DNA of 33,703 nucleotides, taken from positions 1 to 33,703 of the forward strand of contig JANXXS010000167.1 in the NCBI GenBank assembly GCA_025350505.1, in the 5' to 3' direction. This document shows positions 1-8,307 of the stretch, piece by piece. A model generated the notes under the pieces. That model worked only from the letters and a program-made list of their open reading frames with translations, did not search any database and had not been told where the DNA came from. How positions within the stretch are numbered: the first letter of the stretch is position 1; the number at the start of each line of letters is the position of its first letter. This stretch comes from Burkholderiales bacterium. GTDB taxonomy: Bacteria; Pseudomonadota; Gammaproteobacteria; Burkholderiales; Burkholderiaceae_C. The translations under genes and the position numbers were made by a program.

Positions 1-27
1 GCCGGGAACGTTCGTAACACTAGCTCA

Positions 28-47
28 CCATTCGGCCTGCCGAATGG
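28..47. terminator. Perfect hairpin downstream of nusB
   Basis: A 9-bp perfect inverted repeat (CCATTCGGC / GCCGAATGG) with only 2 nt between the arms lies about 58 nt past the nusB stop. Read on the minus strand it would be a stable stem, but no U-run follows it. It is therefore at best a Rho-assisted or bidirectional terminator, or an RNA 3'-end protector. The rest of 1-105 holds no gene I can support. Confidence 0.4.
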
Positions 48-105
48 GCGTCGTCCGACACGGCTGCGGCGGCCGCTCCCGCTTCGAAGGCGCGGACGCG
101 GCGCT

Positions 106-597
106 TCAGCCGCGCCGGATGCGCGCCGCCTCGACCTCGCCGCCGCGCAGGTCGAAGGCGGTCTTGTCGAGCACGCCGTTCACGTACTTGTGCCCGTCGG
201 TGCCGCCGAAGCTCTTGGCCAGCTCGACCGCCTCGTTGATGGCGACCTTGTACGGAATGTCGACGCAGTGGCGCAGCTCGTAGGCGCCGATCATGAGCAC
301 CGCGTGCTCGACCGGCGAGAGCTGCTCGGTCTTGCGATCGAGGTGACCGGCGAGCAGCGCATCGAGCTCCGCCGCCTCGCGGATGCAGCCGTGCAGCAGC
401 ATGTCGAAGTGCGCGGCGTCGCATTTGTCGAAGCCTTCCTGCTCGCGCACGTGGGCATCGACGACGCCGGCGTCGGCACCGCCGATCAGCCATTCGTACA
501 AGCCCTGAAGAGCGAACTCGCGGGCCTTGCGGCGGGCCGTGGTGACGGTGCTGCCCCGGCGCCTGCGCCTGTCGCCGCCGCTCGGCTCGTCGCTCAC
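106..597 (-). CDS. nusB: Transcription antitermination factor NusB
   Basis: NusB binds boxA RNA together with NusE (ribosomal protein S10) and promotes antitermination on rRNA operons. The 163-residue product has the all-helical NusB pattern: an Arg-rich leader, then [16 protein letters not shown] at about 20-35, a central segment [16 protein letters not shown], and the C-terminal signature [32 protein letters not shown]. The N-terminal extension of about 18 residues (several consecutive Arg) is longer than usual, so the true start could be slightly downstream. However, the annotated ATG overlaps the ribH stop as ATGA, which favours translational coupling. A ribH-nusB pairing at the end of a riboflavin operon is common in proteobacteria. 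Identification is firm. Confidence 0.95.
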   Translation of the reverse strand: MSDEPSGGDRRRRRGSTVTTARRKAREFALQGLYEWLIGGADAGVVDAHVREQEGFDKCDAAHFDMLLHGCIREAAELDALLAGHLDRKTEQLSPVEHAVLMIGAYELRHCVDIPYKVAINEAVELAKSFGGTDGHKYVNGVLDKTAFDLRGGEVEAARIRRG

Positions 598-1058
598 GAC
601 CCGTCGTCCAGCAGGTTCGCCATCTCGACGGCGACGCGGCCGGCGTCGCGGCCCTTGTCGTCGGCGCGCGCCGTGGCCTGGGCCTCGTTCTCGCAGGTCA
701 GGCTGGCGTTGGCGATCGGCACGCCGTGGTCGAGCGAGACGCGCGTCACGGCGGCGCCGCTTTCGTTGGCGACCAGCTCGAAGTGGTAGGTCTCGCCGCG
801 GATGACGCAGCCGATCGCGATCAGCGCATCGAACTCGTCGCTCTCGGCCAGCGTGGCGAGCGCGAGGCCGATCTCGAGCGCGCCCGGCACTTGCAGCGTC
901 GTCGTGGCGCTCGCGCCGACGCCGAGCGCGGCCAGCTCGGCGCGGCAGGCGGCGACGATGCGGTCGGTGATGGCGGCGTTGAAGCGCGCCTGGACGATGC
1001 CGATGTGCAGCTCGCGACCGTCGAGGCGCGCCGCCTCGCCGCGGTCAGCGTTGCGCAT
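594..1058 (-). CDS. ribH: 6,7-dimethyl-8-ribityllumazine synthase
   Basis: Lumazine synthase condenses 5-amino-6-ribitylamino-uracil with 3,4-dihydroxy-2-butanone 4-phosphate, the penultimate step of riboflavin synthesis. The 154-residue protein shows GIVQARFN (20-27), PGALEIG (58-64) that contacts the substrate, and [12 protein letters not shown] with the catalytic His92. Length matches the family. The start lies 14 bp inside the end of ribBA, and its stop overlaps the nusB start by 4 bp, so ribBA-ribH-nusB are probably co-translated from one mRNA. No missing residues were seen. Confidence 0.96.
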   Translation of the reverse strand: MRNADRGEAARLDGRELHIGIVQARFNAAITDRIVAACRAELAALGVGASATTTLQVPGALEIGLALATLAESDEFDALIAIGCVIRGETYHFELVANESGAAVTRVSLDHGVPIANASLTCENEAQATARADDKGRDAGRVAVEMANLLDDGS

Positions 1059-2181
1059 GCGTGGCGATGGCCGCGGAAACGACGGGCGGCTCGTCGGCGA
1101 CGAAGCCGTTCACCTCGAGGCCGTAGCCGGCCATGCTCGGCATGCGGCGCGGGCTGCCGAGCAGCTTCATCTTGGCCACGCCGAGGTCGCGCAGGATCTG
1201 CGCGCCGATACCGTAGGTGCGCAGGTCCATCGGCTGCGGCGGCCGCCGCGCGCCGCGGCTGCGCGCGAGCATCTGCGGCAGCAGGGCGGCGGCGTCTTCG
1301 CCGCAGTTGAGCAGCACGGCGGCGCTGCGCTCGCTTTTCTGCAGCGCGGCCAGCGCGCGCGGCAGCGGCCAAGAGTGGTCGGAAGGGCCGGCGTCGAGCA
1401 GGTCGAGCACCGATAGCGGCTCGTGCACGCGCACCAGCACCTCGTCGGCGGCCGACCATCGGCCACGCGTCAGCGCCAGGTGCAGGCCGCCAGTCTTGTC
1501 GGTGTAGACGGTGCAGTCGAACTCGCCCTGCGGCGTCAGCATCTTGCGCGTGCCGGCGCGCTCGATCAGCGACTCGTTGCGGCTGCGGTGCTCGATCAGG
1601 CTGGCGATCGTGCCGATCTTCAGGCCGTGCAGCTCGGCGAAGGCCACCAGATCGGGCAGGCGCGCCATCGTGCCGTCGTCGTTCATCACCTCGCAGATCA
1701 CCGCGGCCGGCGCCAGGCCGGCCATCGCCGCGAGATCGCAACCGGCTTCAGTGTGGCCGGCGCGCATGAGCACGCCGCCGTCGTGCGCCTGCAGCGGGAA
1801 GATGTGGCCGGGCTGCACCAGATCGGCGGCTCGCGCGTCTTTCCTGACCGCAGCCTGCACGGTGCGCGACCGGTCAGCGGCGGAGATGCCCGTGGTGACG
1901 CCGGTGGCCGCCTCGATCGAGACGGTGAACGCGGTGCCGTGCTGGGCGCCGTTCTTCGCCGTCATCGGCGGCAGCTGCAGTCGCTCGCAGCGCTCGCGCG
2001 TGAGCGTCAGGCAGATCAGGCCGCGGCCATACTTGGCCATGAAGTTGATCGCTTCGGGCGTGACGTGATCGGCGGCGAGCACGAGGTCGCCCTCGTTCTC
2101 GCGGTCTTCCTCGTCGACGAGGATGACCATGCGGCCGGCGGCCAGCTCGGCGACTAGCTCGGGAATGGGGGCGATGGCCAT
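1045..2181 (-). CDS. ribBA: DHBP synthase with degenerate GTP cyclohydrolase II domain (RibBX type)
   Basis: This is a 378-residue two-domain protein. Residues 1 to about 205 are a normal 3,4-dihydroxy-2-butanone-4-phosphate synthase, with the acidic loop [11 protein letters not shown] (23-33), HIFPL (126-130) and RAGHTEA (140-146). Residues about 206-378 align in outline to GTP cyclohydrolase II: RVHEP at 251-255 and [10 protein letters not shown] at 321-330 remain. The zinc-binding cysteine cluster expected just after the RVH segment is absent, replaced by [16 protein letters not shown]. The second half is therefore unlikely to open GTP, so a separate RibA should exist elsewhere. I start at 2181 (MAIAPIPEL) rather than the in-frame ATG at 2250, because the first fits the family N-terminus and the upstream part would overlap ribE. 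No Shine-Dalgarno is visible. Confidence 0.93.
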   Translation of the reverse strand: MAIAPIPELVAELAAGRMVILVDEEDRENEGDLVLAADHVTPEAINFMAKYGRGLICLTLTRERCERLQLPPMTAKNGAQHGTAFTVSIEAATGVTTGISAADRSRTVQAAVRKDARAADLVQPGHIFPLQAHDGGVLMRAGHTEAGCDLAAMAGLAPAAVICEVMNDDGTMARLPDLVAFAELHGLKIGTIASLIEHRSRNESLIERAGTRKMLTPQGEFDCTVYTDKTGGLHLALTRGRWSAADEVLVRVHEPLSVLDLLDAGPSDHSWPLPRALAALQKSERSAAVLLNCGEDAAALLPQMLARSRGARRPPQPMDLRTYGIGAQILRDLGVAKMKLLGSPRRMPSMAGYGLEVNGFVADEPPVVSAAIATHAQR

Positions 2182-2188
2182 GGCTGAA

Positions 2189-2194
2189 ATTGTA
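2189..2194 (-). promoter_or_regulatory. Candidate -10 element (TACAAT) 7 nt before ribBA
   Basis: On the minus strand a TACAAT hexamer is followed by TTCAGCC and then the ribBA ATG. The initiation site predicted from a -10 at this place falls at or just before the start codon. The region has no recognisable Shine-Dalgarno and only a poor -35. It could give ribBA an internal, leaderless promoter within the rib operon. Confidence 0.4.
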
Positions 2195-2209
2195 GGCGTT
2201 GGGGTGGGT

Positions 2210-2839
2210 TCAGACCGCCCTGTGGGCAGCGGCCAGCATGCGCTCGACATAGCGGGCTATCAGGTCGATCTCGAGGTTGACGCCGCGACCGACCGACAGG
2301 CCGCGCAGGCTCGTGTTCTGCACCGTGTGCGGGATCAGGTTGATCGAGAATTCGCAGCCCGAGGCGACGTCGGCAACGGCGTTGACCGTCAGGCTGACGC
2401 CGTCGACGGCGACCGAGCCTTTGACGGCGAAGAAGCGCGCCAGCGCGGCAGGTGCTTCGACGCGCAGCTCCCACGACTCGCCGACTCGCTCGAAGCGCGT
2501 GACCCGGCCGACGCCGTCGACATGGCCGCTGACGAGATGGCCGTCGAGCTTGCCGTCGGCGCGCAAGGCCTTTTCGAGGTTGACCTCGCCCGGCCCGTCG
2601 AGACCAGCGGTCTTGTCCAGACTTTCGGCGGAGATCTCGATACCGAAGCGACGGGCTGCGGCATCGAGCGAGACCACGGTCATGCAGGCGCCCGACAGGG
2701 CGATGCTGTCGCTGATGCCGACGCCGTCGAGAAAGCCGGCCGGCGCTTCGATCGACAAGGCCTTGCCGAAGCCGGCGCCGGCGCCGAGCGCTCGCGCTTC
2801 GATGATGCGGCCGACGCCGCTGACGATGCCGGTGAACAT
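2210..2839 (-). CDS. ribE: Riboflavin synthase, alpha subunit type
   Basis: Dismutates two 6,7-dimethyl-8-ribityllumazine molecules to riboflavin plus the pyrimidine precursor. The 209-residue protein begins with the family hallmark MFTGIV and consists of two tandem lumazine-binding barrels. The first carries GISDSIALSGACMTV. The second begins about LDGHLVSGHVDGVG and carries GSVAVDGVSLTVNAV. The start is fixed by the MFTGIV N-terminus although an open frame continues much farther upstream. It lies 46 nt after the ribD stop and 28 nt before ribBA. The name ribC is used in some genera for the same enzyme. Confidence 0.96.
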   Translation of the reverse strand: MFTGIVSGVGRIIEARALGAGAGFGKALSIEAPAGFLDGVGISDSIALSGACMTVVSLDAAARRFGIEISAESLDKTAGLDGPGEVNLEKALRADGKLDGHLVSGHVDGVGRVTRFERVGESWELRVEAPAALARFFAVKGSVAVDGVSLTVNAVADVASGCEFSINLIPHTVQNTSLRGLSVGRGVNLEIDLIARYVERMLAAAHRAV

Positions 2840-2885
2840 GGGACGATTGTCGCCGCGACGCCGAGGCGGCGCCGTCGCGAAGGTG

Positions 2886-3956
2886 TCAGCGCGGTCGGAG
2901 CAGCAAGCGCAGATCGTCGCCGAGCGCGGTCGTCTCGATGATGCGGAAATCGAGGCTTTGCTCAAGCCGCTCGAAGGACCCGAGCGCGGCCAGGCCGCGG
3001 CCGCTGCCGAGCAGCCGGGGCGCGACGTAGACGAGCAGCTCGTCGACCAGGCCCTCGCGCAGCAACGAGGCGTTGAGCTTTTCGCCGGCCTCGACGTGCA
3101 GCTCGTTGATGCCGCGCCGGCCCAGGTCGGCAAGCATCGCCGCCAGGTCGACCTTGCCCGACGGTGACGGAAGGAGGGTGATCTCGGCGCCACGCGCTTC
3201 GAGGCCGCGACGGCGTTCGCCGTTCTCGGCCGCCGCGTAGAGCAGCACCGGTCCCGGCGGCTCGACGATGCGCGCCGCGGGCGGTGTCTCGAGGCGCGAA
3301 TCGACGACGACGCGCAGCGGTTGCTTCGCGGTGCGAACCAGTCGCACGTCGAGCCGCGGGTCGTCGTCGAGGACGGTGCCGACGCCGGTGAGCACGCCGC
3401 CGGCGCGCTTGCGCCAGGCATGGCCGTCGCTGCGCGCGGCCTCGCCGGTGATCCACTGGCTGGCGCCGTTGGCCAGGGCGGTGCGGCCGTCGAGCGAGAC
3501 CGCGACCTTGAGGCGCAGCCACGGTCGGCCGCGCGTCATGCGCGAGACGAAGCCGATGTTGAGTTCATGTGCTTTCGTCGCGAAGGGCCCGTCGAGGATC
3601 TCGATGCCGGCTGCTGCAAGGCGAGCCGCGCCTTGCCCCGCGACCAACGGATTCGGATCGCGCATGGCCATGACGACGCGGCCGACGCCGGCCTCGATCA
3701 GCGCATCCGCGCATGGCGGCGTGCGGCCATGGTGCGAGCACGGCTCGAGCGTGACGACGACGGTGGCGCCTTGCACATGGGCACCGCGCGACGAGGCGTC
3801 GCGCAAGGCCATCACCTCGGCATGCGCGCCGCCCGCCTCCTGCGTGTGGCCGCGCCCGAGCACATGCCCGTCGGCGGCGACGATGACGCAGCCGACGCGC
3901 GGGTTCGGGTCCGACAGGCCGATCGCGTGCTGCGCCAGCGCCAGCGCCTCGCGCAT
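2886..3956 (-). CDS. ribD: Bifunctional riboflavin deaminase/reductase RibD
   Basis: Performs deamination and reduction of the pyrimidine intermediate after GTP ring opening. The 356-residue protein has an N-terminal cytidine-deaminase-like zinc site, HAE (45-47) and PCSHHGRTPPC (72-82), so His45, Cys73 and Cys82 are the metal ligands and Glu47 the proton shuttle. A dihydrofolate-reductase-like domain follows from about 145, with VSLDGR and SQWITG. I use the ATG at 3956 because residues DPNPRVGCVIV then fall at the normal distance. An in-frame TTG at 4010 is an alternative. Neither has a good Shine-Dalgarno. The gene follows pilV at 76 nt and leads the rib operon. Confidence 0.94.
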   Translation of the reverse strand: MREALALAQHAIGLSDPNPRVGCVIVAADGHVLGRGHTQEAGGAHAEVMALRDASSRGAHVQGATVVVTLEPCSHHGRTPPCADALIEAGVGRVVMAMRDPNPLVAGQGAARLAAAGIEILDGPFATKAHELNIGFVSRMTRGRPWLRLKVAVSLDGRTALANGASQWITGEAARSDGHAWRKRAGGVLTGVGTVLDDDPRLDVRLVRTAKQPLRVVVDSRLETPPAARIVEPPGPVLLYAAAENGERRRGLEARGAEITLLPSPSGKVDLAAMLADLGRRGINELHVEAGEKLNASLLREGLVDELLVYVAPRLLGSGRGLAALGSFERLEQSLDFRIIETTALGDDLRLLLRPR

Positions 3957-4032
3957 CGGCGCGGCGAACGCGGCGCCGGGTTCGGCATCGGGGGTCGGCG
4001 TGCTGTTCAAGGGATGCGCGGTTCGTGAGAGC

Positions 4033-5286
4033 TCAAGGTTGATGTGGCACCGTCCCGGAGGCAGCGGCGAGCAGGCTGGCATCGGCTGCGGCGGGGCAGC
4101 CCTGGTCGCCGCGCACGACAATGAAATTCTGCTCCCGCAACGCGCCGGCGACGCCAGCATAGTCGGCCGGATGCTCGATGTTCGCATCGATCGCGCCCGA
4201 GCCGTCGCGATCGGCGGCATAGCGGCAGACGCGCCGGTCGGCGCTGCCTGTGCCGATCGTCCAGCCGGCGGGGACCAGCGTGCTGCGCCCGGACCAGCGG
4301 CCGTCGGCGCGCGGCGTGACGACGCAGCGGTAGTTGACGAAGCGATCACCGGTGTCGCTCCACGACGAAAGGCCGAGCGACGCCGGCAGCGCGTCGAAGG
4401 GCACGGCGTCGATATGCAGGCTGCCGCCGGCCCTGTAGCGCACCGTCTTCATCGTGTCGCTGCTGCAGTCGGGAGCAGCGGCGTAGGTGCCACCCGAAAG
4501 CGCAAGGGCGACTGCCAGCGCGGGCGGCGCCTCGTTCGCCTGCCAAGGCAGTGGCGGCACCGCCGACGTGAAGCGGATGGTGCCGGACAGGAGCAGCCAG
4601 GCACCCGCACTGCATGACGAGAGATCGCTCGACGTGAGGTCACGCGTCGCCGTCGACGCGGCGACACCGGTGCAGCGCGAGACGACGCTGCCCGTGGCAT
4701 CGTCGAAGACGCAGGCGATGCTTCCCGCGGCGGTGAGCTTCAGCGCGCTGCGGCCGCCGCCGAGCGACTTTGCCATCACGGGCACGGCCGGCGCGCGACC
4801 ATACGCGCCGCGCGGCGCACCGGCGCCGCCGCCCAGCGCCAGTGTGCCGGACCACGCCGGGTCGCTGCGCGCGATCACGCTGTCGAGAACGACGCGCTGA
4901 GACGCGCCGCTGCGGTCGGACCACTCGACCGCCACCGACGTGCTCTTCGCCCCGGCGAAGGCGGCGTCGTCGACGCGGCGGACGATGCGGTAGTCGGCAT
5001 TCACGGCGTCGCCTGCGTCGGCGTCGACGATGTCCGCATAGGCGCTGGCACCGGAAGCAGCCGCCGGCGTCGACCAGGCGCGCAGCGTCTCGAGCTCGCG
5101 TTGGCCCAGGTGGACGGCCTGCGAGCGCTGCCGCGCAAGGTCGGCGTGCAGCCGGAGGTGCCCTTGCAACTGCGCCGCCGACATCGCGGCGATGGCGAGA
5201 AAGACGAAGGCGATCAGCGATTCGAGCAGCGCCGCACCGCGTTGCGAGCGGCGCACTGTGGCATCGGCGAAGGCATGGTGGTTCAT
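4033..5286 (-). CDS. PilV-like minor type IV prepilin, unusually long
   Basis: The product is 417 residues with a basic leader, a prepilin peptidase site after Gly17 (G|AALLE, Glu22 = +5) and one hydrophobic helix (about 18-38). This matches the PilV family N-terminus, a minor pilin that primes pilus assembly. Ordinary PilV proteins are roughly half this length. Here a Cys-containing, Ser/Ala-rich extracellular domain of about 250 residues follows the pilin part and resembles nothing I recognise. The gene starts 2 nt after pilX and ends 76 nt before ribD, at the end of the minor-pilin run. Assignment to the PilV class rests on the N-terminus and location; the role of the long domain is unknown. 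Confidence 0.78.
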   Translation of the reverse strand: MNHHAFADATVRRSQRGAALLESLIAFVFLAIAAMSAAQLQGHLRLHADLARQRSQAVHLGQRELETLRAWSTPAAASGASAYADIVDADAGDAVNADYRIVRRVDDAAFAGAKSTSVAVEWSDRSGASQRVVLDSVIARSDPAWSGTLALGGGAGAPRGAYGRAPAVPVMAKSLGGGRSALKLTAAGSIACVFDDATGSVVSRCTGVAASTATRDLTSSDLSSCSAGAWLLLSGTIRFTSAVPPLPWQANEAPPALAVALALSGGTYAAAPDCSSDTMKTVRYRAGGSLHIDAVPFDALPASLGLSSWSDTGDRFVNYRCVVTPRADGRWSGRSTLVPAGWTIGTGSADRRVCRYAADRDGSGAIDANIEHPADYAGVAGALREQNFIVVRGDQGCPAAADASLLAAASGTVPHQP

Positions 5287-5288
5287 GG

Positions 5289-6548
5289 TCAGAAGTCCTT
5301 CCAGCTGCCGTTGACGCGGGCGAAGCTGCCGGTTCCTGTTTTCAAGCGGGCCAGGATCGCGGCGTCGTGGACGATGTCGGCGGCGGCGTCGCCGATGTAG
5401 TCGCTCTCGCTGATCGCCGCGCCCTGGACGAGCGCGCCGACGGCGGTGCCGCGGCAGTCGACCGATGCGGCGGCGACGACGCCCCGCAAGGTGACCGCGC
5501 CACGCAGGCGCAGCACGCCGCTGGCGACGAGGACGATGGGCCGCTCGCTCGTGCCGAGCGAGATCGGGCCGTCGAGATCAAGGTCGCCGTCGATGGCGAG
5601 AAGCCGTGCGCCTGCCGCGACCGCATCGGCGAGCGAGCTTGCGCAGCTGCCGTTGCAGGTGATTCGCGTTGCCGCCGGCTGGGCCATCCAGGTCGTTTTG
5701 TCCATGCCGAACCAGCGCGCGAAGTAGCGGTCGCCAGCCAAGCCGGCCAGGGTCGCGTCGCTGGAGACGATCGTGCCATCGAGCGACGCGCCGGCCGGTG
5801 CGCTGAAGCGAAGCGCGTCGCCGCTGACACGGCCGCCCGCGTCGACGGCGGCGCCATCGGACGCCGGGTCGGTGTTGTGCAGGCCGAGCGCGCCGGTGCC
5901 GGCGTCGACGTCGCCGCGTGCAGTGAGTGCCGCGACGGGCGACGAACGCAATCCCGGCAGCAGGCCGAACGTGACCTCGACGCGCGCTGCGGATTCGTGT
6001 CCGACGCTCGACGTGGCGGCGCACAAGGTGTCGGTGCGCGTGCAGCCAGTCGTGGAGGCGACGATCAGCCCTGGCTTGGCGCCCGTCGAAAGCTCCACCA
6101 TGAAGGCGGGCGCGGTCGCGGCGCCAGTGGCGATGGCGAGTGTCGGCCCGGCGTTGCTCGGACAACTGCACGACCAGCCGGTGTCGGTGCGCACGCACGC
6201 CGCCTGCAGCGGCGCTGGCGTGCCCGCGTTGTCCCAGGTCGCGGCGACGAAGCCGGCGGCGGTGAGACGCAACTGGCGGGCGCGAAACGAGGTCGCTGCC
6301 GGATCGGTGCTCGGCAGGCAGTCGTCATCGATAGGCGTGCCGTCGTTGAGCTTGGCGAGCACCCATTCGAGGCCGGCTTCGGCCGCCTCGAATGCCTGCG
6401 TCGAGCGGTACTGATTGGCCGAGGCGCGCGCTTCGACGGCGACGTTGCGATTGGCGTAAGCGACGACGATCAGCATCGCGAAGACGAGCAACATCGTGAC
6501 GATGAGCGAGGCTGCGCCGCGCTGTTTGTGAGTAGAGGCAGTTCTCAT
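5289..6548 (-). CDS. PilX-like minor pilin with extended C-terminal domain
   Basis: The product is 419 residues, beginning MRTASTHKQRGAASLIV and followed by a transmembrane helix and the segment EARASANQYRSTQAFEAAEAG, which is the PilX N-terminal signature. As in other PilX proteins, Glu at +5 is missing after the G|A site. PilX normally has about 200 residues. The second half here (about 200-419) includes a stretch of short alternating beta-type repeats with DGDLDLDGPISLG and GAVTLRGVVAA, suggestive of a beta-solenoid or bactofilin-like fold. The gene sits 3 nt after pilW and 2 nt before pilV. It is probably a tip or priming component, with an added surface domain by inference. Confidence 0.78.
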   Translation of the reverse strand: MRTASTHKQRGAASLIVTMLLVFAMLIVVAYANRNVAVEARASANQYRSTQAFEAAEAGLEWVLAKLNDGTPIDDDCLPSTDPAATSFRARQLRLTAAGFVAATWDNAGTPAPLQAACVRTDTGWSCSCPSNAGPTLAIATGAATAPAFMVELSTGAKPGLIVASTTGCTRTDTLCAATSSVGHESAARVEVTFGLLPGLRSSPVAALTARGDVDAGTGALGLHNTDPASDGAAVDAGGRVSGDALRFSAPAGASLDGTIVSSDATLAGLAGDRYFARWFGMDKTTWMAQPAATRITCNGSCASSLADAVAAGARLLAIDGDLDLDGPISLGTSERPIVLVASGVLRLRGAVTLRGVVAAASVDCRGTAVGALVQGAAISESDYIGDAAADIVHDAAILARLKTGTGSFARVNGSWKDF

Positions 6549-6551
6549 GTC

Positions 6552-7227
6552 TCAACCCTCGCAGCTGCCGACGACGGCGAGATTGCGCAGTCGCACAGCG
6601 CTCTGCACGCTGCGCCGTACGTTCGCATCGAGCACCGAGCGGCCCGCGATCGCGATCGCGTAGCTCCGGACCTGCTGCCGGGGCGGGCACCAGGTGCTGC
6701 CTGCGGCGCAGGGCTCGGCGCAGAACGGCGCCAGACTGGTCTCTTCGACATGCGGCTCGACGCTGAAGGTCGTGACGACGAGCGTCGCCGGATCGGTGAG
6801 CGCCTGCCAGTTGCTGTCGCCGAGCTGCAGCTCGATGGCGCCGTTGCGCAGCCGAAAGCCGAACTGCTCGTTGCTGTCGACGACGTCGTTCTCGCTCGCG
6901 TCGCGCGAGAAGCTCAGGCGCACCGCGTCGGACGCCGCCGCCTCGGGCGTGACCGCGGCATAGGGATTGGCGACGACCGCGCTGCCGTCGTCATTGCGCA
7001 CCCCCGACGCCTCGGCAGCCCAGTAGCCGGACCGGCGCAGGTCGCGCGAGACGAGGTCCAGCGGCGGCGCGCAGATCATGCATCAGCCGAGCCTCGATCA
7101 CGAGGGCGCGGTTCTCGCGAGCGTGGTGCACGACGACGACCGTGCCGGCGGCGACGATGACCAGCCCGATCGCGGTGCCGACGAGCAGCTCGATCATCGA
7201 GAGCCCGCGTGAGCGGCGCGCGCCCAT
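6552..7227 (-). pseudogene. pilW: PilW minor pilin, disrupted by a +1 frameshift
   Basis: The 5' frame starts at the ATG at 7227, which overlaps the preceding stop as TGATG. It encodes MGARRSRG|LSMIE, a canonical prepilin site, then a transmembrane helix and EARLMHDLRAAA. The family continuation DLVSRDLRRSGYW is encoded in the next frame and runs to 6552. Between the GCC codon at 7065-7063 and the GAC codon at 7058-7056 there are four bases instead of three, so a single extra base near 7059-7070 explains the break. The rest of the gene, including the C-terminal pilin part, is intact. This may be a real mutation, a phase-variable state or a sequencing error in a GC-rich stretch. Confidence 0.85.
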
Positions 7228-7697
7228 CACTGGTTCCAGCACTTGCGGTTGACGTCGGGCGGATTCGACGCCGACGCGTTCGGCCCCGACGCGTACTCGA
7301 GGCTCGCGCCGTAGGCGGCCAGGCGCAGCGTCTGGCAGCTGCCGTCGCGCGCCTGCCGGCCGTTCGCGGTGGCGACCACTTCGTAGCCGTCGATCGAGCT
7401 CGAAGTCACCTGCAGCGTGTAGTAGCCCGACATCGAGTTGCTGCGCAGGCCGATCTCGGCCAGGTCGCCGTAGGTACGGTGGTTGGCGCGATGACGCTCC
7501 TCGGCGAGCTGCGCCTGCATCAGCGCGACCAGGCCGTCGGTGCGGCGCGCGCGCAGCACATGGCCCTCCAGCGAAGGGTAGGCGACGCTCGACAGCACGC
7601 CGGCGATGCCGACGGCGATCATCGTCTCGATCAGTGTGAAGCCGCGATTCGCCTTGTTGCGGCTCGGCTCGGTGCGGGAGGTGGAAAGTCGTTGCAT
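7227..7697 (-). CDS. PilE-like minor type IV pilin
   Basis: The product is 156 residues with a prepilin peptidase site after Gly19 (G|FTLIE, Glu24 = +5), a hydrophobic N-terminal helix, and a C-terminal pair of Cys (GSCQT and RKCWNQ) that would close the D-loop. This is the PilE class of minor pilin often found beside fimT and pilW in betaproteobacteria, and it is not necessarily the major subunit. The Shine-Dalgarno AGGAGA lies 7 nt before the ATG. It starts 19 nt after fimT ends and is translationally coupled to pilW by a TGATG overlap. Confidence 0.86.
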   Translation of the reverse strand: MQRLSTSRTEPSRNKANRGFTLIETMIAVGIAGVLSSVAYPSLEGHVLRARRTDGLVALMQAQLAEERHRANHRTYGDLAEIGLRSNSMSGYYTLQVTSSSIDGYEVVATANGRQARDGSCQTLRLAAYGASLEYASGPNASASNPPDVNRKCWNQ

Positions 7698-7716
7698 GGA
7701 AATCTCCTGGTTGAAT

Positions 7717-8271
7717 TCAGCAGGCCGGCCAGCCCGGCACCGCGCCGGTCGGTGTGCACGAGCGAAGCCGGCCCATGACGTTGACGATGTGGTGCACGGC
7801 GCGGCCGCGCCGGTCGATCAGGCGCAGCGTGCCGGTCGGCGTGCTCGTGCCGTGCAGCGGATCGAACAGGATCGAGGCGACGTTGGCCTGCACGACGACG
7901 CGATCGGCGGCGCCGAGAACGACGGTCTTGATCTCGGCGGCGCCGCCTGTGCAGACGGCCGGGCCGCTGTCGGCGCAGCTGCACTGCGCCGCGGTGCCGG
8001 TGTGCACGACCCAGCAACTCGCGGCGCCGCTGGCATGAACGCTGAGACGAAGCGGGCGGTTGCGCGCCACCGACTCGCTGCGCACGAACTGCACGTCGGC
8101 GGCGAGGGCGTGAGCGGCGGCGTCGAGGCGGCGGCCGTCGATGAAGGCGTCGAGGCTGGGCGCCGCGGTCGTGGCGATGATCGCCGTCACGACGACGACG
8201 ATCATCGCCTCGATCAGGGAGATGCCGCTCTGGCGAAGGTTCGGGCTGCGGCGGAAGTGCTTCGTGTCCAT
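7717..8271 (-). CDS. fimT: FimT/GspH-type minor pseudopilin
   Basis: The product is 184 residues. The leader ends in RQSG with cleavage before ISLIE (Glu21 = +5), then comes a hydrophobic helix and the GspH-like motif LAADVQFVRSESVARNRPLRLSV. FimT-class minor pilins start pilus assembly and in some species bind DNA during competence. I use the ATG at 8271; a GTG three codons upstream is also open. No Shine-Dalgarno precedes it. A TACAGT hexamer ends 7 nt before the ATG, so a leaderless transcript is possible. It is the first gene of the minor-pilin run and follows nrdR by 99 nt. Confidence 0.86.
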   Translation of the reverse strand: MDTKHFRRSPNLRQSGISLIEAMIVVVVTAIIATTAAPSLDAFIDGRRLDAAAHALAADVQFVRSESVARNRPLRLSVHASGAASCWVVHTGTAAQCSCADSGPAVCTGGAAEIKTVVLGAADRVVVQANVASILFDPLHGTSTPTGTLRLIDRRGRAVHHIVNVMGRLRSCTPTGAVPGWPAC

Positions 8272-8278
8272 GCGAAGC

Positions 8279-8284
8279 ACTGTA
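8279..8284 (-). promoter_or_regulatory. Candidate -10 element (TACAGT) for fimT
   Basis: TACAGT on the minus strand is followed by 7 nt (GCTTCGC) and the fimT ATG. A weak -35-like GTGAAA lies about 15 nt upstream of it. The predicted start of transcription coincides with the start codon. Confidence 0.38.
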
Positions 8285-8307
8285 GAAACCCGCGACGGAT
8301 TTCACTA

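Noticed and set aside
28-47. Strong Rho-independent terminator after nusB
   Set aside because: Stem is good but there is no U-tract on either side, so I keep it only as a low-confidence terminator.
4770-7160. Very long plus-strand open frame of about 800 codons opposite pilV, pilX and pilW
   Set aside because: Arg-rich low-complexity translation without any motif, antisense to three clear genes; typical of GC-rich DNA where the reverse frame lacks stops.
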